DNA from: Pelomonas sp. Root405
GTDB taxonomy: Bacteria; Pseudomonadota; Gammaproteobacteria; Burkholderiales; Burkholderiaceae_C
Reading direction: 5' to 3'
Assembly: GCF_001425165.1 (NCBI RefSeq)
Contig: NZ_LMDU01000014.1
Location: 565,056-629,055 of the forward strand
Length of the DNA stretch: 64,000 bases
This document shows, piece after piece, positions 26,967-36,648 of this stretch; position 1 is the stretch's first letter; each line of letters starts with the position of its first letter. Both the position numbers and the translations under genes were made by a program. The notes under the pieces were generated by a model, which searched no databases, was not told where the DNA came from, and was given only the letters and a program-made list of their open reading frames with translations.

Positions 26967-28556
26967 TCATTGCCCGACGCGGTAGTAGTCAAAGTCCACC
27001 CGTCCGCCGGCGGTCTTGGTCGAGTAATAGAACAGGCCGTAGCGGTAACCCATGAAGTGCGGGAAGGTGTAGGCCAGGCGCGAGGGGCGGCCGATGGGCG
27101 TCCACGATTTGCCGTCGAGGCTGTAGGAAAACCGGGCGAGTTCGGGCGCAGGCTCGAACTCGCAGTCGACCTTGAGGTGCACGGTCTTGCCGGACAGCGG
27201 AATGGACGCGACTTCCTCGGGCTTGTCGGATTCGGCGCTGACCATCACCAGCGATCTGGCGCCGTCGCTCATCTTTACGCCAACAAAACCGTACTGTCTC
27301 TGGAAGGCGGCCAGGCCGGCCCAGTCGCCGTCCTTCATGCCGCTCACGTCGATGCGGGTGGTGGCCGAACTGCGTGGGCCGAAGCTGCGTTGCGTGAGGG
27401 TGTTGCGCGCCTCCAGCAGCGTGGGAACGACCCGGCTCGTGGCCAGGCTCAGGTGGCCCGGGCGCTGGGTCAGAGACCAGTCACCCGGCACGGGGTTGTG
27501 GTTCCATTGCCAGGCCAGGGGCAGCTCGGGGTCGCCAGCGCGGCGGTCGAATTCGTCGGAGGCGACGATGCCCGAGGCGCCAGAGACGCCCTGCGCGCCG
27601 GCGGGGATATCCAGCGTCATGGGCACCTTGCCGTCTTTGCCAAGCACGGGCCAGCCGTCCTTCCAGGTCACGGGCACGAGGTAGGGGATGCGGCCGACGG
27701 CGGCGTTGTCCTTGAAGAGGTAGGCGTACCACTTGCCTTCCGGCGTGTCGATGAGGCCGCCCTGGGCGATGCCACGGTCATCGAGCGCGATGCGGCTTTC
27801 GTAGGGGCCGTCGAGGCTGTCGGCGCGACTGATGATGACGGTGCGCGCCCAGCGGCTGCCGGGCGAGGCGATGTTGAAGAGGTAGTAGCGCCCGTTGGCC
27901 TTCACAAGCTGCGAGCCCTCGCCCTTGAGCCCGCCCTGGTCGGCGCCGAACAGGGCGTTGACGCTTTCGACGAGGGTCTTGTTCACGCCGCCGGGCTTGA
28001 TGCCGGAGAGATCGGGCTTCAGCTCGATGAGCATGATGCGACCGCTGCCGTAAACCATGTAGACGCGGCCGTCGTCGTCGAAGAACAGGCTGTGGTCACC
28101 CAGCGAGGGCTCGAAGCTCGTCGCCTTCCACGGGCCGCGATCAGGGTCGCGCGTGGTGTAGATGTGGGTGCGCCCGGTGTTGGCCGAGAACGTCGACGCG
28201 TGGAACACGCCGTCGTGGTAGCGCAGGCTGCTGGCCCACGAGCCCTCACCATAGGCGCTCTTGCCGTTGGCGAGGTTGAGGGCGTCGTTGTCGGCCAGGG
28301 TTTCGTAGGCGTAGGACGCCATGCGCCAATTGACCAGATCGGTCGACTTCATTATTGGCAGACCCGGGCTCATGTGCATGGTCGTGCTGCTCATGTAGTA
28401 GGTCTTGCCGACCCGGATGATGGCGATGTCCGGGACGTCGGCCCAGATCAGCGGGTTGCGGGCAGAAGCCGTCTGTGACGCTTCGGCCGCCGCAACGCCC
28501 TGGGGCGCGACCGAGAGTGCGAGGACCATCAGCAGCGGAGAAATCGCGCGCTTCAT
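26967..28556 (-). CDS. GH43 (subfamily 12-like), paralogue of the plus-strand copy
   Basis: 529 residues. The ATG at 28556 is chosen since it opens a Sec signal (MKRAISPLLMVLALSVAPQG); an in-frame ATG at 28643 would add 29 polar residues. The protein starts NPLIWADVPDIAIIRVGKTY and matches the 9243-10859 product almost throughout, including STTMHMSPGLPIM, LKGEGSQLVKANGRYYLFN and the C-terminal sandwich ending GGRVDFDYYRV. Probable alpha-L-arabinofuranosidase or beta-xylosidase. The two copies are inverted relative to each other, about 16 kb apart. Confidence 0.87.
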   Translation of the reverse strand: MKRAISPLLMVLALSVAPQGVAAAEASQTASARNPLIWADVPDIAIIRVGKTYYMSSTTMHMSPGLPIMKSTDLVNWRMASYAYETLADNDALNLANGKSAYGEGSWASSLRYHDGVFHASTFSANTGRTHIYTTRDPDRGPWKATSFEPSLGDHSLFFDDDGRVYMVYGSGRIMLIELKPDLSGIKPGGVNKTLVESVNALFGADQGGLKGEGSQLVKANGRYYLFNIASPGSRWARTVIISRADSLDGPYESRIALDDRGIAQGGLIDTPEGKWYAYLFKDNAAVGRIPYLVPVTWKDGWPVLGKDGKVPMTLDIPAGAQGVSGASGIVASDEFDRRAGDPELPLAWQWNHNPVPGDWSLTQRPGHLSLATSRVVPTLLEARNTLTQRSFGPRSSATTRIDVSGMKDGDWAGLAAFQRQYGFVGVKMSDGARSLVMVSAESDKPEEVASIPLSGKTVHLKVDCEFEPAPELARFSYSLDGKSWTPIGRPSRLAYTFPHFMGYRYGLFYYSTKTAGGRVDFDYYRVGQ

Positions 28557-28655
28557 GAGGCGGGCCGGAGAGCCGGTGGTCGTGCGGCTCGGGCTGTCAG
28601 GGTGTTTGTCCATGTCTCGGGTCATTGCGAATCCGGGGAGCACGCCTCGGCCGTC

Positions 28656-30248
28656 TCAGCGCGCCTGGCGCGCATACAGCGCGAAAGCGAAGTCCGCGGG
28701 CCGGCCGTCCTTGTCCTTCAGCGGCCGGTCATCGAGGGTCGCCTCGCCGTCGGCATAAACGTCGCTGCGGCTGGCACGCAGATTGATCGTCACCGCGTCT
28801 TTCTCGCCCTGCAGCGCCAGTGCGTAGCGGCGACCGGACTTCAGCACGATGGACGGATGGGCGCCGAAGTCGAAAGTCAGCAGGCCGGCGCCTTGCGGCC
28901 GGTAGGCGATGGCCAGGCCCTCGCCGGCGCCGAGCAGTTCGGTGCCCGCCTCCACGTCGCGCAGCGACAGGCGCAGCGAGCGCGTGGCGTCGGTGCCGTG
29001 GCCGTCACCGGCATACAGGCTCAGCCGGCCCAGCGGGATGTCGGCGCGCGGCACGAAGGTCTGCGTCAGGCGGGTCGAGCCGCCGTCTCGGTTGAAGCCG
29101 ATGGGCTCGGGCGTCTGCTCGAAAGGCCGGGTGACCGAGGCCAGTGCCGGGTCGCCCGGCCAGGTGTCGGGATAGCCCTGAGCGAACTGCTGGACGGCCA
29201 CACGCGGGTCAGAGCGGCCCGGGTCCGCCAGCGCCGCCACCTTGCCGGTGGGCGGCTGCGGCGGCTTGCTGACGCCCGCCTCGGTCTGCCTGACCGGCCA
29301 CATGCGACCGTCGGCGTCGTAGTGGAGGTACTCCATCGCGACGGAGCGGCGGCTGCCGGCGCCGGTCTCGCCGTTCAGGGTCAGGCCGGCGTTGTGATAA
29401 ACAAGATAGGACTGGCCCTTGAAGTCGTCGATGAGGCCCGCGTGGATGGTGAAGCTGTTGGGCACCGGCCCGGTCAGCAGGCCTTGATAGGTCCAGGGCC
29501 CGCGCGGGCTGGGCGCGGTGGCATAGGACAGGTGCTCGAAGAGACCTTGATGCGCCATGGACGCGTAGGTCATGTAGTACATCCCCTTGCGCTTGGACAG
29601 CCACGGCCCCTCGGTGTAGTTGGGCAGCGCGATCTTTTCGATGGGGCAGTCCAGCTCGGTCATGTTGGCCTTGAGCTTGGCCAGGTACAGCACCGGGTTG
29701 CCCCAGGCCAGCCAAGCTGTGCCGTCGTCGTCGATGAAGACGGTGGGGTCGATGTCGTTCCAGCCGTAGGGGCCGGGCGTCGTGGCATCAGTGACCAGCG
29801 CGGACCCGCGCGCATCCTTGAACGGGCCCAGCGGGTTGTCGGCCACCGCGACGCCGATGGCCTTGCCCTGGTGGGTGTTGTCGTGCTGCACGGTGGCGTA
29901 GAAATAGAAGCGGCCGTTGCGCTGCACCACCTGTGCGGCCCAGGCGTCGCCCACCGCCCACTTGAAGTCGGTGGGCTTCATGAAGGCGCCGTGGGCGGTC
30001 CAGTGGCGCAGGTCCTTGGACGAATAGGCCACCCACTCCTTCATCAGGAAGAAGTCGTTGCCCTTGGCCTCGTCACGACCGGCATAGAGGTAAACCGTGT
30101 CGCCCACGACCAGCGGTGCGGGGTCGGCGGTGAAGCGGTCCCGCAGCACGGGGTTGGCGCCGGGCGCCGGCTCCGCCGCATGCGCGGCCGCGCAGGCAAG
30201 GGCCGCACAGCAGACGGTGAGGTGTTGCACAAAGCTGGGGAGGCGCAT
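28656..30248 (-). CDS. GH43 glycosidase with C-terminal beta-sandwich
   Basis: 530 residues with a Sec signal (LTVCCAALACAAAHA). The propeller has FTADPAPLVVGDTVYLYAGR (base Asp), NDIDPTVFIDDDGTAWLAWG and NYTEGPWLSKR (acid Glu), and resembles the GH43-CBM6 protein at 1989-3383 in its catalytic half. The C-terminal 170 residues (GYPDTWPGDPALASVTRPFE onwards) form a beta-sandwich that is not CBM6-like by eye. Arabinan- or xylan-directed arabinosidase or xylosidase activity is expected. It is the first hydrolase after the halogenase in the minus-strand operon. Confidence 0.84.
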   Translation of the reverse strand: MRLPSFVQHLTVCCAALACAAAHAAEPAPGANPVLRDRFTADPAPLVVGDTVYLYAGRDEAKGNDFFLMKEWVAYSSKDLRHWTAHGAFMKPTDFKWAVGDAWAAQVVQRNGRFYFYATVQHDNTHQGKAIGVAVADNPLGPFKDARGSALVTDATTPGPYGWNDIDPTVFIDDDGTAWLAWGNPVLYLAKLKANMTELDCPIEKIALPNYTEGPWLSKRKGMYYMTYASMAHQGLFEHLSYATAPSPRGPWTYQGLLTGPVPNSFTIHAGLIDDFKGQSYLVYHNAGLTLNGETGAGSRRSVAMEYLHYDADGRMWPVRQTEAGVSKPPQPPTGKVAALADPGRSDPRVAVQQFAQGYPDTWPGDPALASVTRPFEQTPEPIGFNRDGGSTRLTQTFVPRADIPLGRLSLYAGDGHGTDATRSLRLSLRDVEAGTELLGAGEGLAIAYRPQGAGLLTFDFGAHPSIVLKSGRRYALALQGEKDAVTINLRASRSDVYADGEATLDDRPLKDKDGRPADFAFALYARQAR

Positions 30249-30280
30249 CGCTTGGTGTGAAGTTCAAAGGTTGTCTTGAC

Positions 30281-30304
30281 TGACGTGTTCACTCGACCAC
30301 GTCA
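30281..30304. promoter_or_regulatory. Inverted repeat TGACGTG-n10-CACGTCA
   Basis: A perfect 7-bp inverted repeat with a 10-base spacer lies in the 94-base gap between the halogenase stop and the GH43 start on the minus strand. There is no following T-run, so it is not a standard terminator. It could be an operator or an RNA hairpin that sets relative expression. Functional role is unproven. Confidence 0.3.
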
Positions 30305-30342
30305 ACAGGTGCTGAGGCGACGCCACCTGGCGCCGTCCTTTC

Positions 30343-31836
30343 TCAGACCCGGCGCTCAGCCAGCATCTTGAGCAGCGTGAAGTGGTGAGGCGGCATGCGC
30401 TCCACCGAGGCTTCGATGGCCTGACGGCGTTGGTCCAGCGCCGCAAGCGCACGCTCGCGCGGGATCTCGCCATACACCGGGTCGTGGCGCTCGGGCCAGT
30501 GGTCCATGCCGGCGTGGACGGCCAGCCAACTGGTCGCGTCGAAGCCCTCGTCGTCGTACTGGTGCAGCACGCCGTAGCGCCGCCATAGCTCCAGTTTGAA
30601 GGCCAGCGTCTCGGGCAGTTCCATCGATGACACGTGGCGCCACAGCGCGCTGTCGCGGCGGCGGGTCAGGCAGTAGTGCAGGATGATGAAGTCGCGGATG
30701 CGTGCAAAGCGCCGCGCGGCGCCGTCGTTGAACAGCGCCAGGTCCGACTCGTTGAGCGGGCGTCCCGCTGTTACTGCCGTCAGCGCAGCCATCAGCCGGC
30801 TGATGCCGTCCTGGATCAGGTAGATGCTGGTCGACTCCAGCGGCTCCAGGAAGCCCGAGGACAGGCCGATGGCGACGACGTTGTGCACCCAGAAGCGTTC
30901 ACGGTGGCCGGTGCTGAAGCGCAGCAGCCGCGGCTCTGCCAGCGGTTTGCCGTCGAGCCGGGCCAGCAGCTGTTCGCGCGCGCGGTCGGGGTCGATGAAA
31001 CGGCTCGCGAAGACGTGGCCGTGGCCTGTGCGGTTTTGCAGCGGGATGCGCCAGGCCCAGCCGCCTTCCAGCGCCGTGGCCTGGGTATACGGGGCCAGTT
31101 CTTCGCCAGTGCGCTCGCAGGGGCAGGCCCAGGCGCCGTCAACGGGCAGCCAGTGGCCGAAGTCGACGAAGGGCTCGTTCAGCGTCTTGCCCAGTAGCAG
31201 CGCGTTGAAGCCCGAGCAGTCGATGAAGAGGTCGCCCTCCACCCGCCGCCCGTCGTCAAGGTGCAGGGCCGCGACACCGCCGTCGGCCCGTCGCGACACG
31301 TCGGCGATACGCCCCTGCGTGTGCCGCGCATCGCGCTTGACCGCCAGTTCGCGCAGGAACGCCGCATACCTGACCGCATCGAAGTGATAGGCGTACTTGA
31401 ACTGCGCCTGCTCGCTCGGCAGAACGAAGCGCCCCTTCATTGCCATCACCGTGGGCACGCACTGCTGGCCCAGCGGTTCGGTCAGGCCCATGCGCCGATG
31501 CTGGGCCCACAGGGTCTGCGACCCGAACAGGTTGCCGAAATGGCCGAAGGTGTGGAAGTAGTCCTGGCCCACCTCCAGCCAGTCGCCAAAGCGGATGCCG
31601 AGCTTGTAGCTGCCGTTGGTGGCGCGCAGGAACTCGGCCTCGTCGATGCCCAGCAGCTGGTTGTAGTCGCGGATCGACGGGAAAGTGGCCTCGCCGACAC
31701 CGACGATGCCGATGTCTTCGGACTCGACCACCTCCACCGCCACGCGGCCTTTGAGCCCTGTGACGAGGGCAGCTGCCGTCATCCAGCCAGCGCTGCCTCC
31801 ACCCACGACGACGATGCGGTTAAACGTCTGCGACAT
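30343..31836 (-). CDS. Flavin-dependent (tryptophan-type) halogenase
   Basis: 497 residues from the ATG at 31836 (nine extra residues if 31863 is used). It shows the FAD-binding RIVVVGGGSAGWMTA, the conserved lysine in YKLGIRFGDW (Lys78, where family members have the haloamine-forming Lys), WAWRIP (the WxWxIP motif that separates halogenases from monooxygenases) and SGFLEPLEST with the catalytic Glu. All key elements are present. It uses reduced FAD, oxygen and halide. The substrate is unknown; homologues beside TonB-dependent receptors are common but their physiological role is unsettled. No flavin reductase gene is near. Confidence 0.88.
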   Translation of the reverse strand: MSQTFNRIVVVGGGSAGWMTAAALVTGLKGRVAVEVVESEDIGIVGVGEATFPSIRDYNQLLGIDEAEFLRATNGSYKLGIRFGDWLEVGQDYFHTFGHFGNLFGSQTLWAQHRRMGLTEPLGQQCVPTVMAMKGRFVLPSEQAQFKYAYHFDAVRYAAFLRELAVKRDARHTQGRIADVSRRADGGVAALHLDDGRRVEGDLFIDCSGFNALLLGKTLNEPFVDFGHWLPVDGAWACPCERTGEELAPYTQATALEGGWAWRIPLQNRTGHGHVFASRFIDPDRAREQLLARLDGKPLAEPRLLRFSTGHRERFWVHNVVAIGLSSGFLEPLESTSIYLIQDGISRLMAALTAVTAGRPLNESDLALFNDGAARRFARIRDFIILHYCLTRRRDSALWRHVSSMELPETLAFKLELWRRYGVLHQYDDEGFDATSWLAVHAGMDHWPERHDPVYGEIPRERALAALDQRRQAIEASVERMPPHHFTLLKMLAERRV

Positions 31837-31962
31837 GGTTCTCGCTGCCATCGTGATGGCCAAGCATGGACCTGGGTGATTTCAACTTGCACCTCACTGG
31901 GTTCGAAGCAGCGACCCGCGTTGAAACCGCCCTGGCGGCATGCGACTTCTGACCGGACGAGT

Positions 31963-34900
31963 TCAAAACTCGTAGCGAGCGCCCATGTTGTAGGTGCGAC
32001 CGGGGTAGAACCAGGCGCGGCCCATGTTGCCGATGTGCTGCTGCTGCGTCTGGCGCACGATGACGTCGTTCAGGTTGGTCACGTTCAGCGACAGACTCAG
32101 CTTGTCGCTGAACCGGTAGCTGATGCTGCCGTCCCACTGGCCGAAGCCCTCCTGCCAGGTCGGCAGGCCCCAGCCGACATCCCGTGCACCGGGCCGCGCG
32201 GGGTCCGCGCTGGTGGCGTCGGTGCCGCGCGTGCCGTTGGCATCGGTCGCCTGGAGGATGCGGCTGTGCCAGTTGTAGGCCAGCCGCGCCGACAGCGGGC
32301 CGCGGTCGTACATGATGATGAAGTTGGCCGAGTTCTTCGCCATATAGGGCAGTGGCAGGTCACGGAACGGCAGGCCGTTGGTGTCGCAGCCGAAGGCCTG
32401 CAGGGCAGCGGTGCTGGTCGCGTTGCCCGCGCCGCAATAGGGAATGTCGAACTCCTTGTAGAGCTTTTGCTTGCCGTCGATGTAGGTGTAGTTGGCCGAC
32501 ACGCCGAATCCCTTGGCCCACTCGGGCAACACGCCCGCCAGGAAGGGAAGGCGGTCAAGATAGGTCATGCCGGCGATCTCGATGCCGCTGACCGTGCCGC
32601 GCCCTACGTTGTCGGGGCCGCTGATGGCGAAGGTCTGCGGATTCCCCGCTGCACTCTTGTAGGTGCGGGTGTAGACCGTGTTCATGATGATGTCCTTGAC
32701 ATCCTTGTGGAACACCGTTCCCGTCAGCGACTGCCCGCCCTGCGGATACCACTCGAGCGCGAGGTCGAAGCTGTTGGCCGTGATGGGCTTCAGATTGACG
32801 TTGCCGTTGTTTCTGCCGGTGTAGGTCACGGTCTTGTTGGTGACGTCGTAGTTCTGGCTCAGCTCGATGTATTCGCGCAGCTTGTCGAAGCCGGGGCGGT
32901 TCATGCTCTGCGCCATGGCCAGGCGGGCCTGCAGCGTGTCGCTGAAATTCAGCTTGAGGTTCAACGATGGCAGCACATGGACGGCCTTCTTTTCCACGTT
33001 CAACGGCGCCTCGACCTCGTCGAAGCGAGGCAGGTCCGGCGGCGTCGTTGCGCTGTAAGTCGGCTTGAACTTCTCATAGCCATGGGACACCACATGCGTG
33101 TGCACGACACGCACGCCGAGGTTGCCTTCCAGCGGGAACTTCCAGTCATCGAAGCCGAACCGCAGCGTGCCGTACACCGACTGGGTGCGTTCGCTGTGCG
33201 AGCTCTTCTTGGATGGATCGTTGTCGTAGGTGAACGCCTTGAAGTTGTTGTAGGTGGCCGGGTCGCAATTGGCGGCCGGCTGGCCAAACAGCTGGGCGCC
33301 GTCCAGGCATTGCTGATAGCGGTACTCGTTGACCAGCGTCGCATAGGAGCCGGGATAGTCGCGCACCACGTCCAGCGTCGGCAGCACGATGTTGGGCAGC
33401 GTGCCGACCTTGCCGTTGTAGAACTTGCCGAAGTCGTAGACCTCGACGGGAACAGTGGCGTAGCGCGGATCGCTCATGTAGCCGAAGCTGCCACGCGACT
33501 GCCAGCTCTGTTCATCGGTGGGCAGCGGGGGGTTGCCTGGACGCGAGGTCTGGCGGACCGACCAGGGCTCGGCCACCGAGGTCCAGCCGTTGCCGCTGCC
33601 TTCCTGGCGGTCGGCGACACGGTAGGCGGTGCGGAACCCGAATCGGAAGTCGCGCAGCACGGGGTGCTCAAAGCGGAACCGCGCATCGGCCTTCCAGGCG
33701 TAGAGGTCGGCGTCCGCCTTGCTCTGGCCTGGCATGACGATGTTCCAGTAGTAGTTCTTTGGGTCCGCCAGGAAGGTGCGCGCCGCATCGTCGAAGCCGA
33801 TGCGAGCCGGGTCGGTGCCGCTCACGTCGACCGACATGCTAGGCACGAACGTGCCCAGCTGCACGCTGCCGCCAAAGCCCTCGGTCTTGGCGTGCACCCA
33901 TTGCAGGTCGTTCTCGACCTGCCAGCGGTCGTTGACTGTCCACTTGAACTTCCAGGCCAGCTCACCCGTCTGAGACTTGCTGCGGTTCCAGCCACGCGGG
34001 GCGGCGAAGCTCAGGCCGCCCTCGGCAAAGTCATTGGCGCCCAGGCCGCCGGACGGGTAGGTGTAGATGCCCGAGACGAGCACATTGCGGTCGTCGTACT
34101 TGGCGTCCTTGATCACCGATCGGTAGGCATTCTCGACGGTGGCATAGATGCCCTGCTCGCTGCCCTCCTCGCGCACGCCGGCGACGAAGTAGGTCAGCGC
34201 CGACTCCATGCGGTCCTTCTTCCACTGCAGGGCGCCGTAGAAGCCACCACGCTCGTTGTCACCGGTGTTGGTGCGGTAGGACGCCGACTTGGGCGCCCAC
34301 GCCGTCTGGCCCGCGATCAGATCGGTACGGGGGTAGTAGGCGTCGAGCTGGATGCTTTCGTTCTTGAAGCTGGAGTGGTTGTAGGACAGGTCGACCAGCA
34401 CGCCCACGCGACCCAGGTCGGTGTTCCATTGCGTCGTGTAAAGGCCGGAGACGTTGGGCGAACTCTTGCCCGAGCGCTGGGTGTAGTTGTTGCCCAGCGA
34501 CACGTAGGCCTTGGTGCCCTTGAAGTCGAAGGGCAGCGCGGTGCGCAGGTTCACCGTGCCGCTGACGCCGCCCTCGATGATCTCGCTGGACGGGTTCTTG
34601 TAAACGTCCACGCCAGCCATCAGCTCGGGTGGCACGTCGCCCCAGCTCAGCTCCCGGCCAGGCCAGCCGGCCGAGAAGGTCTCGCGGCCATTCAGCAGCG
34701 ACGAGCCCCAGCTGAGGCCGCGCACGCTGATGCCCGATCCCTCAACGGAAAAATGCTCCGGGTCGCCACGTGACTTGTTGCGGTCGATGGTGATGCCGAC
34801 CACGCGCTGCAGCACCTCCGTGATCGACTTGTCCGGCAACTTGCCGGCTTCTTCTGCCACGACCGAGTCGACGATCTCCTCGGCGTTCTGCTTGATCTTC

Positions 34901-35073
34901 TGTGCCGTCTGCAGCGCCGCGCGCTGCCCGGTGACAACGACGGTTTCAAGGTTGGCGGGCGTGGCGGGTGGCTTCTCCGTTGCCGACTGCGCCAGGGCCG
35001 CGCTGCCGACGGTCAGCAGCATCATGTGGACCATGCCGCGATGAATGGCCGTGGTGCGGAACTGTTTTTTCAT
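31963..35073 (-). CDS. TonB-dependent outer-membrane receptor
   Basis: 1036 residues. The ATG at 35073 follows a GGAGA ribosome site; an upstream ATG would add 12 residues. The signal peptide is followed by a TonB-box-like ETVVVTGQR. The plug domain (about 65-190) includes LPDKSITEVLQRVVGITIDR and ISVRGLSWGSSLLNGRE, and a 22-strand barrel ends in the aromatic terminal YEF typical of outer-membrane insertion. It probably imports xyloglucan or arabinan oligosaccharides. The lipoprotein gene upstream on the same strand may supply its surface binding partner. It is the only uptake gene in the window. Confidence 0.92.
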   Translation of the reverse strand: MKKQFRTTAIHRGMVHMMLLTVGSAALAQSATEKPPATPANLETVVVTGQRAALQTAQKIKQNAEEIVDSVVAEEAGKLPDKSITEVLQRVVGITIDRNKSRGDPEHFSVEGSGISVRGLSWGSSLLNGRETFSAGWPGRELSWGDVPPELMAGVDVYKNPSSEIIEGGVSGTVNLRTALPFDFKGTKAYVSLGNNYTQRSGKSSPNVSGLYTTQWNTDLGRVGVLVDLSYNHSSFKNESIQLDAYYPRTDLIAGQTAWAPKSASYRTNTGDNERGGFYGALQWKKDRMESALTYFVAGVREEGSEQGIYATVENAYRSVIKDAKYDDRNVLVSGIYTYPSGGLGANDFAEGGLSFAAPRGWNRSKSQTGELAWKFKWTVNDRWQVENDLQWVHAKTEGFGGSVQLGTFVPSMSVDVSGTDPARIGFDDAARTFLADPKNYYWNIVMPGQSKADADLYAWKADARFRFEHPVLRDFRFGFRTAYRVADRQEGSGNGWTSVAEPWSVRQTSRPGNPPLPTDEQSWQSRGSFGYMSDPRYATVPVEVYDFGKFYNGKVGTLPNIVLPTLDVVRDYPGSYATLVNEYRYQQCLDGAQLFGQPAANCDPATYNNFKAFTYDNDPSKKSSHSERTQSVYGTLRFGFDDWKFPLEGNLGVRVVHTHVVSHGYEKFKPTYSATTPPDLPRFDEVEAPLNVEKKAVHVLPSLNLKLNFSDTLQARLAMAQSMNRPGFDKLREYIELSQNYDVTNKTVTYTGRNNGNVNLKPITANSFDLALEWYPQGGQSLTGTVFHKDVKDIIMNTVYTRTYKSAAGNPQTFAISGPDNVGRGTVSGIEIAGMTYLDRLPFLAGVLPEWAKGFGVSANYTYIDGKQKLYKEFDIPYCGAGNATSTAALQAFGCDTNGLPFRDLPLPYMAKNSANFIIMYDRGPLSARLAYNWHSRILQATDANGTRGTDATSADPARPGARDVGWGLPTWQEGFGQWDGSISYRFSDKLSLSLNVTNLNDVIVRQTQQQHIGNMGRAWFYPGRTYNMGARYEF

Positions 35074-35235
35074 GGTGTCTCCGTATTCGTTCGATGTGTC
35101 CGGCGGCAACCGCGGTGCTCGGCGCTGCCGCTTGCCCTGGCGCCGGATGCCGGGGCCGCTCGTTGCGATGCTGGCGTCACAGTCCAGATCGGCGCCGGGG
35201 GCTGCTCGCTGACCTGCACGCCGCTCGCCGACTGG

Positions 35236-36648
35236 TTACTGGATGGTGATGGCGCCCTTGATGCTCAAGTCGGAGGCGAAGATGCCGGCGGTCTTCCTGT
35301 CCACGTTCGCATCCATCAACCAGAAGCGCGTACGGACGATGTTGGAGGACTGCAGCAGCGTCGCCGCCGAGGCGCGCGAGGCCGCCATCTTTTCCAGACC
35401 CGCCGCAAACGCTGCAGCGTTGACTGGCACGCCCGAGCTGTTGAACGGGTTGGGCAGCGTGCGCACATCGTTGTCCAGCGACGCCGTGGTGACGCCCGAC
35501 AGGCCACACGCCTCGGTCACCGCGAAGTTGCTCAGCGGCACGGCGTAGCCGATCAGCCCAGGCGCCGGCGCCCACACCAGGGTGCTCAGGGTGACGTTGC
35601 AGCCGTTGTTGCGCTTGCCCAGGTCCAGGTGCACGACGACGGGCTTGCCGGCCGAGTAGAGATCGGCGTTCAAGCCCAGGGTGAAGCCCAGCGCCTTCTC
35701 GGTGGTTACCTGCAGCCCGCCCGTCGTGTCGCCCGACCCATTGAAGCCGGTCAGGCCGGGCGCGAAGATGTCGATGCGGTTGAAGCTGTATTGCCAGCCA
35801 CCGGTGTACGCGGTGTCGCGGATATGCAGGGCCGACTCAAGCGTGGTGCCATCGGTGGAGACCGTGCTGTAGCACCAATCGCCTGCGCTGGCATCGCACC
35901 ATTCCCATCCCGCGTTCAACGGGCTGGCCCAGGGGTTGACCATGACGCCGCCGCCCTGCTTCGTGCGCAGGTTGTTCATGGTTCCGCGGCCGCCGCCCGG
36001 CGCGAAGCCGTCGGCGACCAGCAGCGGGTCGACGGCGATGAAGCGTTGCGTCGTCTGCTCCGAGTAGTTCTCATTGCCGGCCTGCTTGGCCGACACCGCG
36101 CAAGAGCCCTTGGCCAGCAGATTGAGCGTGCTGCCGCTGATGGCGCACACGGCCGGCGTGTCACTCGAGAACGTGACCGGCAGCCCCGAGTCCGCCGTCG
36201 CGCTGAGCGCGACCGATGTCGTGGCCGTGCTGAGCACATAGTCGGGCGGCGTAAACGCGACCACCTGCGCACGCTTCAACACGTTGAACAGTTGGCTCGT
36301 ATCGTCGGCCGCTGCCCACTTGACGCCGCTCGACCCCGCCCCGCCCGGCTGGCTGGCGATCACTAGGCATTCACCGGCAGCGACCAGCGTCAGCTGGTTC
36401 TCCCCCGCGACCGTGCAGGTGGTGGGCGTGCCGCTGCGGAAGCTGACCGGCAGGCCGGACGTGGCGGTGGCCACCAAAGTGGTCGGACCGTTCAGCAGGG
36501 TGTTGCCGCCCGGGTACTTGAAGTCGATGACTTGCAGCCGGCCTTCGGAGCCTCCGCTGCCTCCACCCCCGCCTCCGCAGGCGGCCAGAAAAGCGCAGGC
36601 CGCTGCAACGGTCAACTTGCGCGCCTGCGGAACCAACTTTTTCGCCAC
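35236..36648 (-). CDS. Ig-like lipoprotein, candidate surface glycan-binding protein
   Basis: 470 residues from a GTG at 36648 preceded by AGGAGA; the longer ATG frame lacks such a site. Lipobox LAAC (Cys24) and a glycine run follow. Two Ig-like repeats each have the pattern SGLPVxFxSxTPxxCxxxG then LxxxAxGxCxxxAxQ (about residues 60-115 and 150-210). The C-terminal 260 residues (NPWASPLNAGWEWCDASAGD onwards) are not recognised, are rich in aromatic residues and have paired cysteines. First gene of the minus-strand operon, directly before the TonB-dependent receptor, so a SusD-like binding role is inferred, not shown. Confidence 0.7.
   Translation of the reverse strand: MAKKLVPQARKLTVAAACAFLAACGGGGGGSGGSEGRLQVIDFKYPGGNTLLNGPTTLVATATSGLPVSFRSGTPTTCTVAGENQLTLVAAGECLVIASQPGGAGSSGVKWAAADDTSQLFNVLKRAQVVAFTPPDYVLSTATTSVALSATADSGLPVTFSSDTPAVCAISGSTLNLLAKGSCAVSAKQAGNENYSEQTTQRFIAVDPLLVADGFAPGGGRGTMNNLRTKQGGGVMVNPWASPLNAGWEWCDASAGDWCYSTVSTDGTTLESALHIRDTAYTGGWQYSFNRIDIFAPGLTGFNGSGDTTGGLQVTTEKALGFTLGLNADLYSAGKPVVVHLDLGKRNNGCNVTLSTLVWAPAPGLIGYAVPLSNFAVTEACGLSGVTTASLDNDVRTLPNPFNSSGVPVNAAAFAAGLEKMAASRASAATLLQSSNIVRTRFWLMDANVDRKTAGIFASDLSIKGAITIQ

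Noticed and set aside
31261-34773. 1170-codon plus-strand frame opposite the halogenase and receptor
   Set aside because: Spans two well-supported minus-strand genes and the gap between them; no domain recognised.
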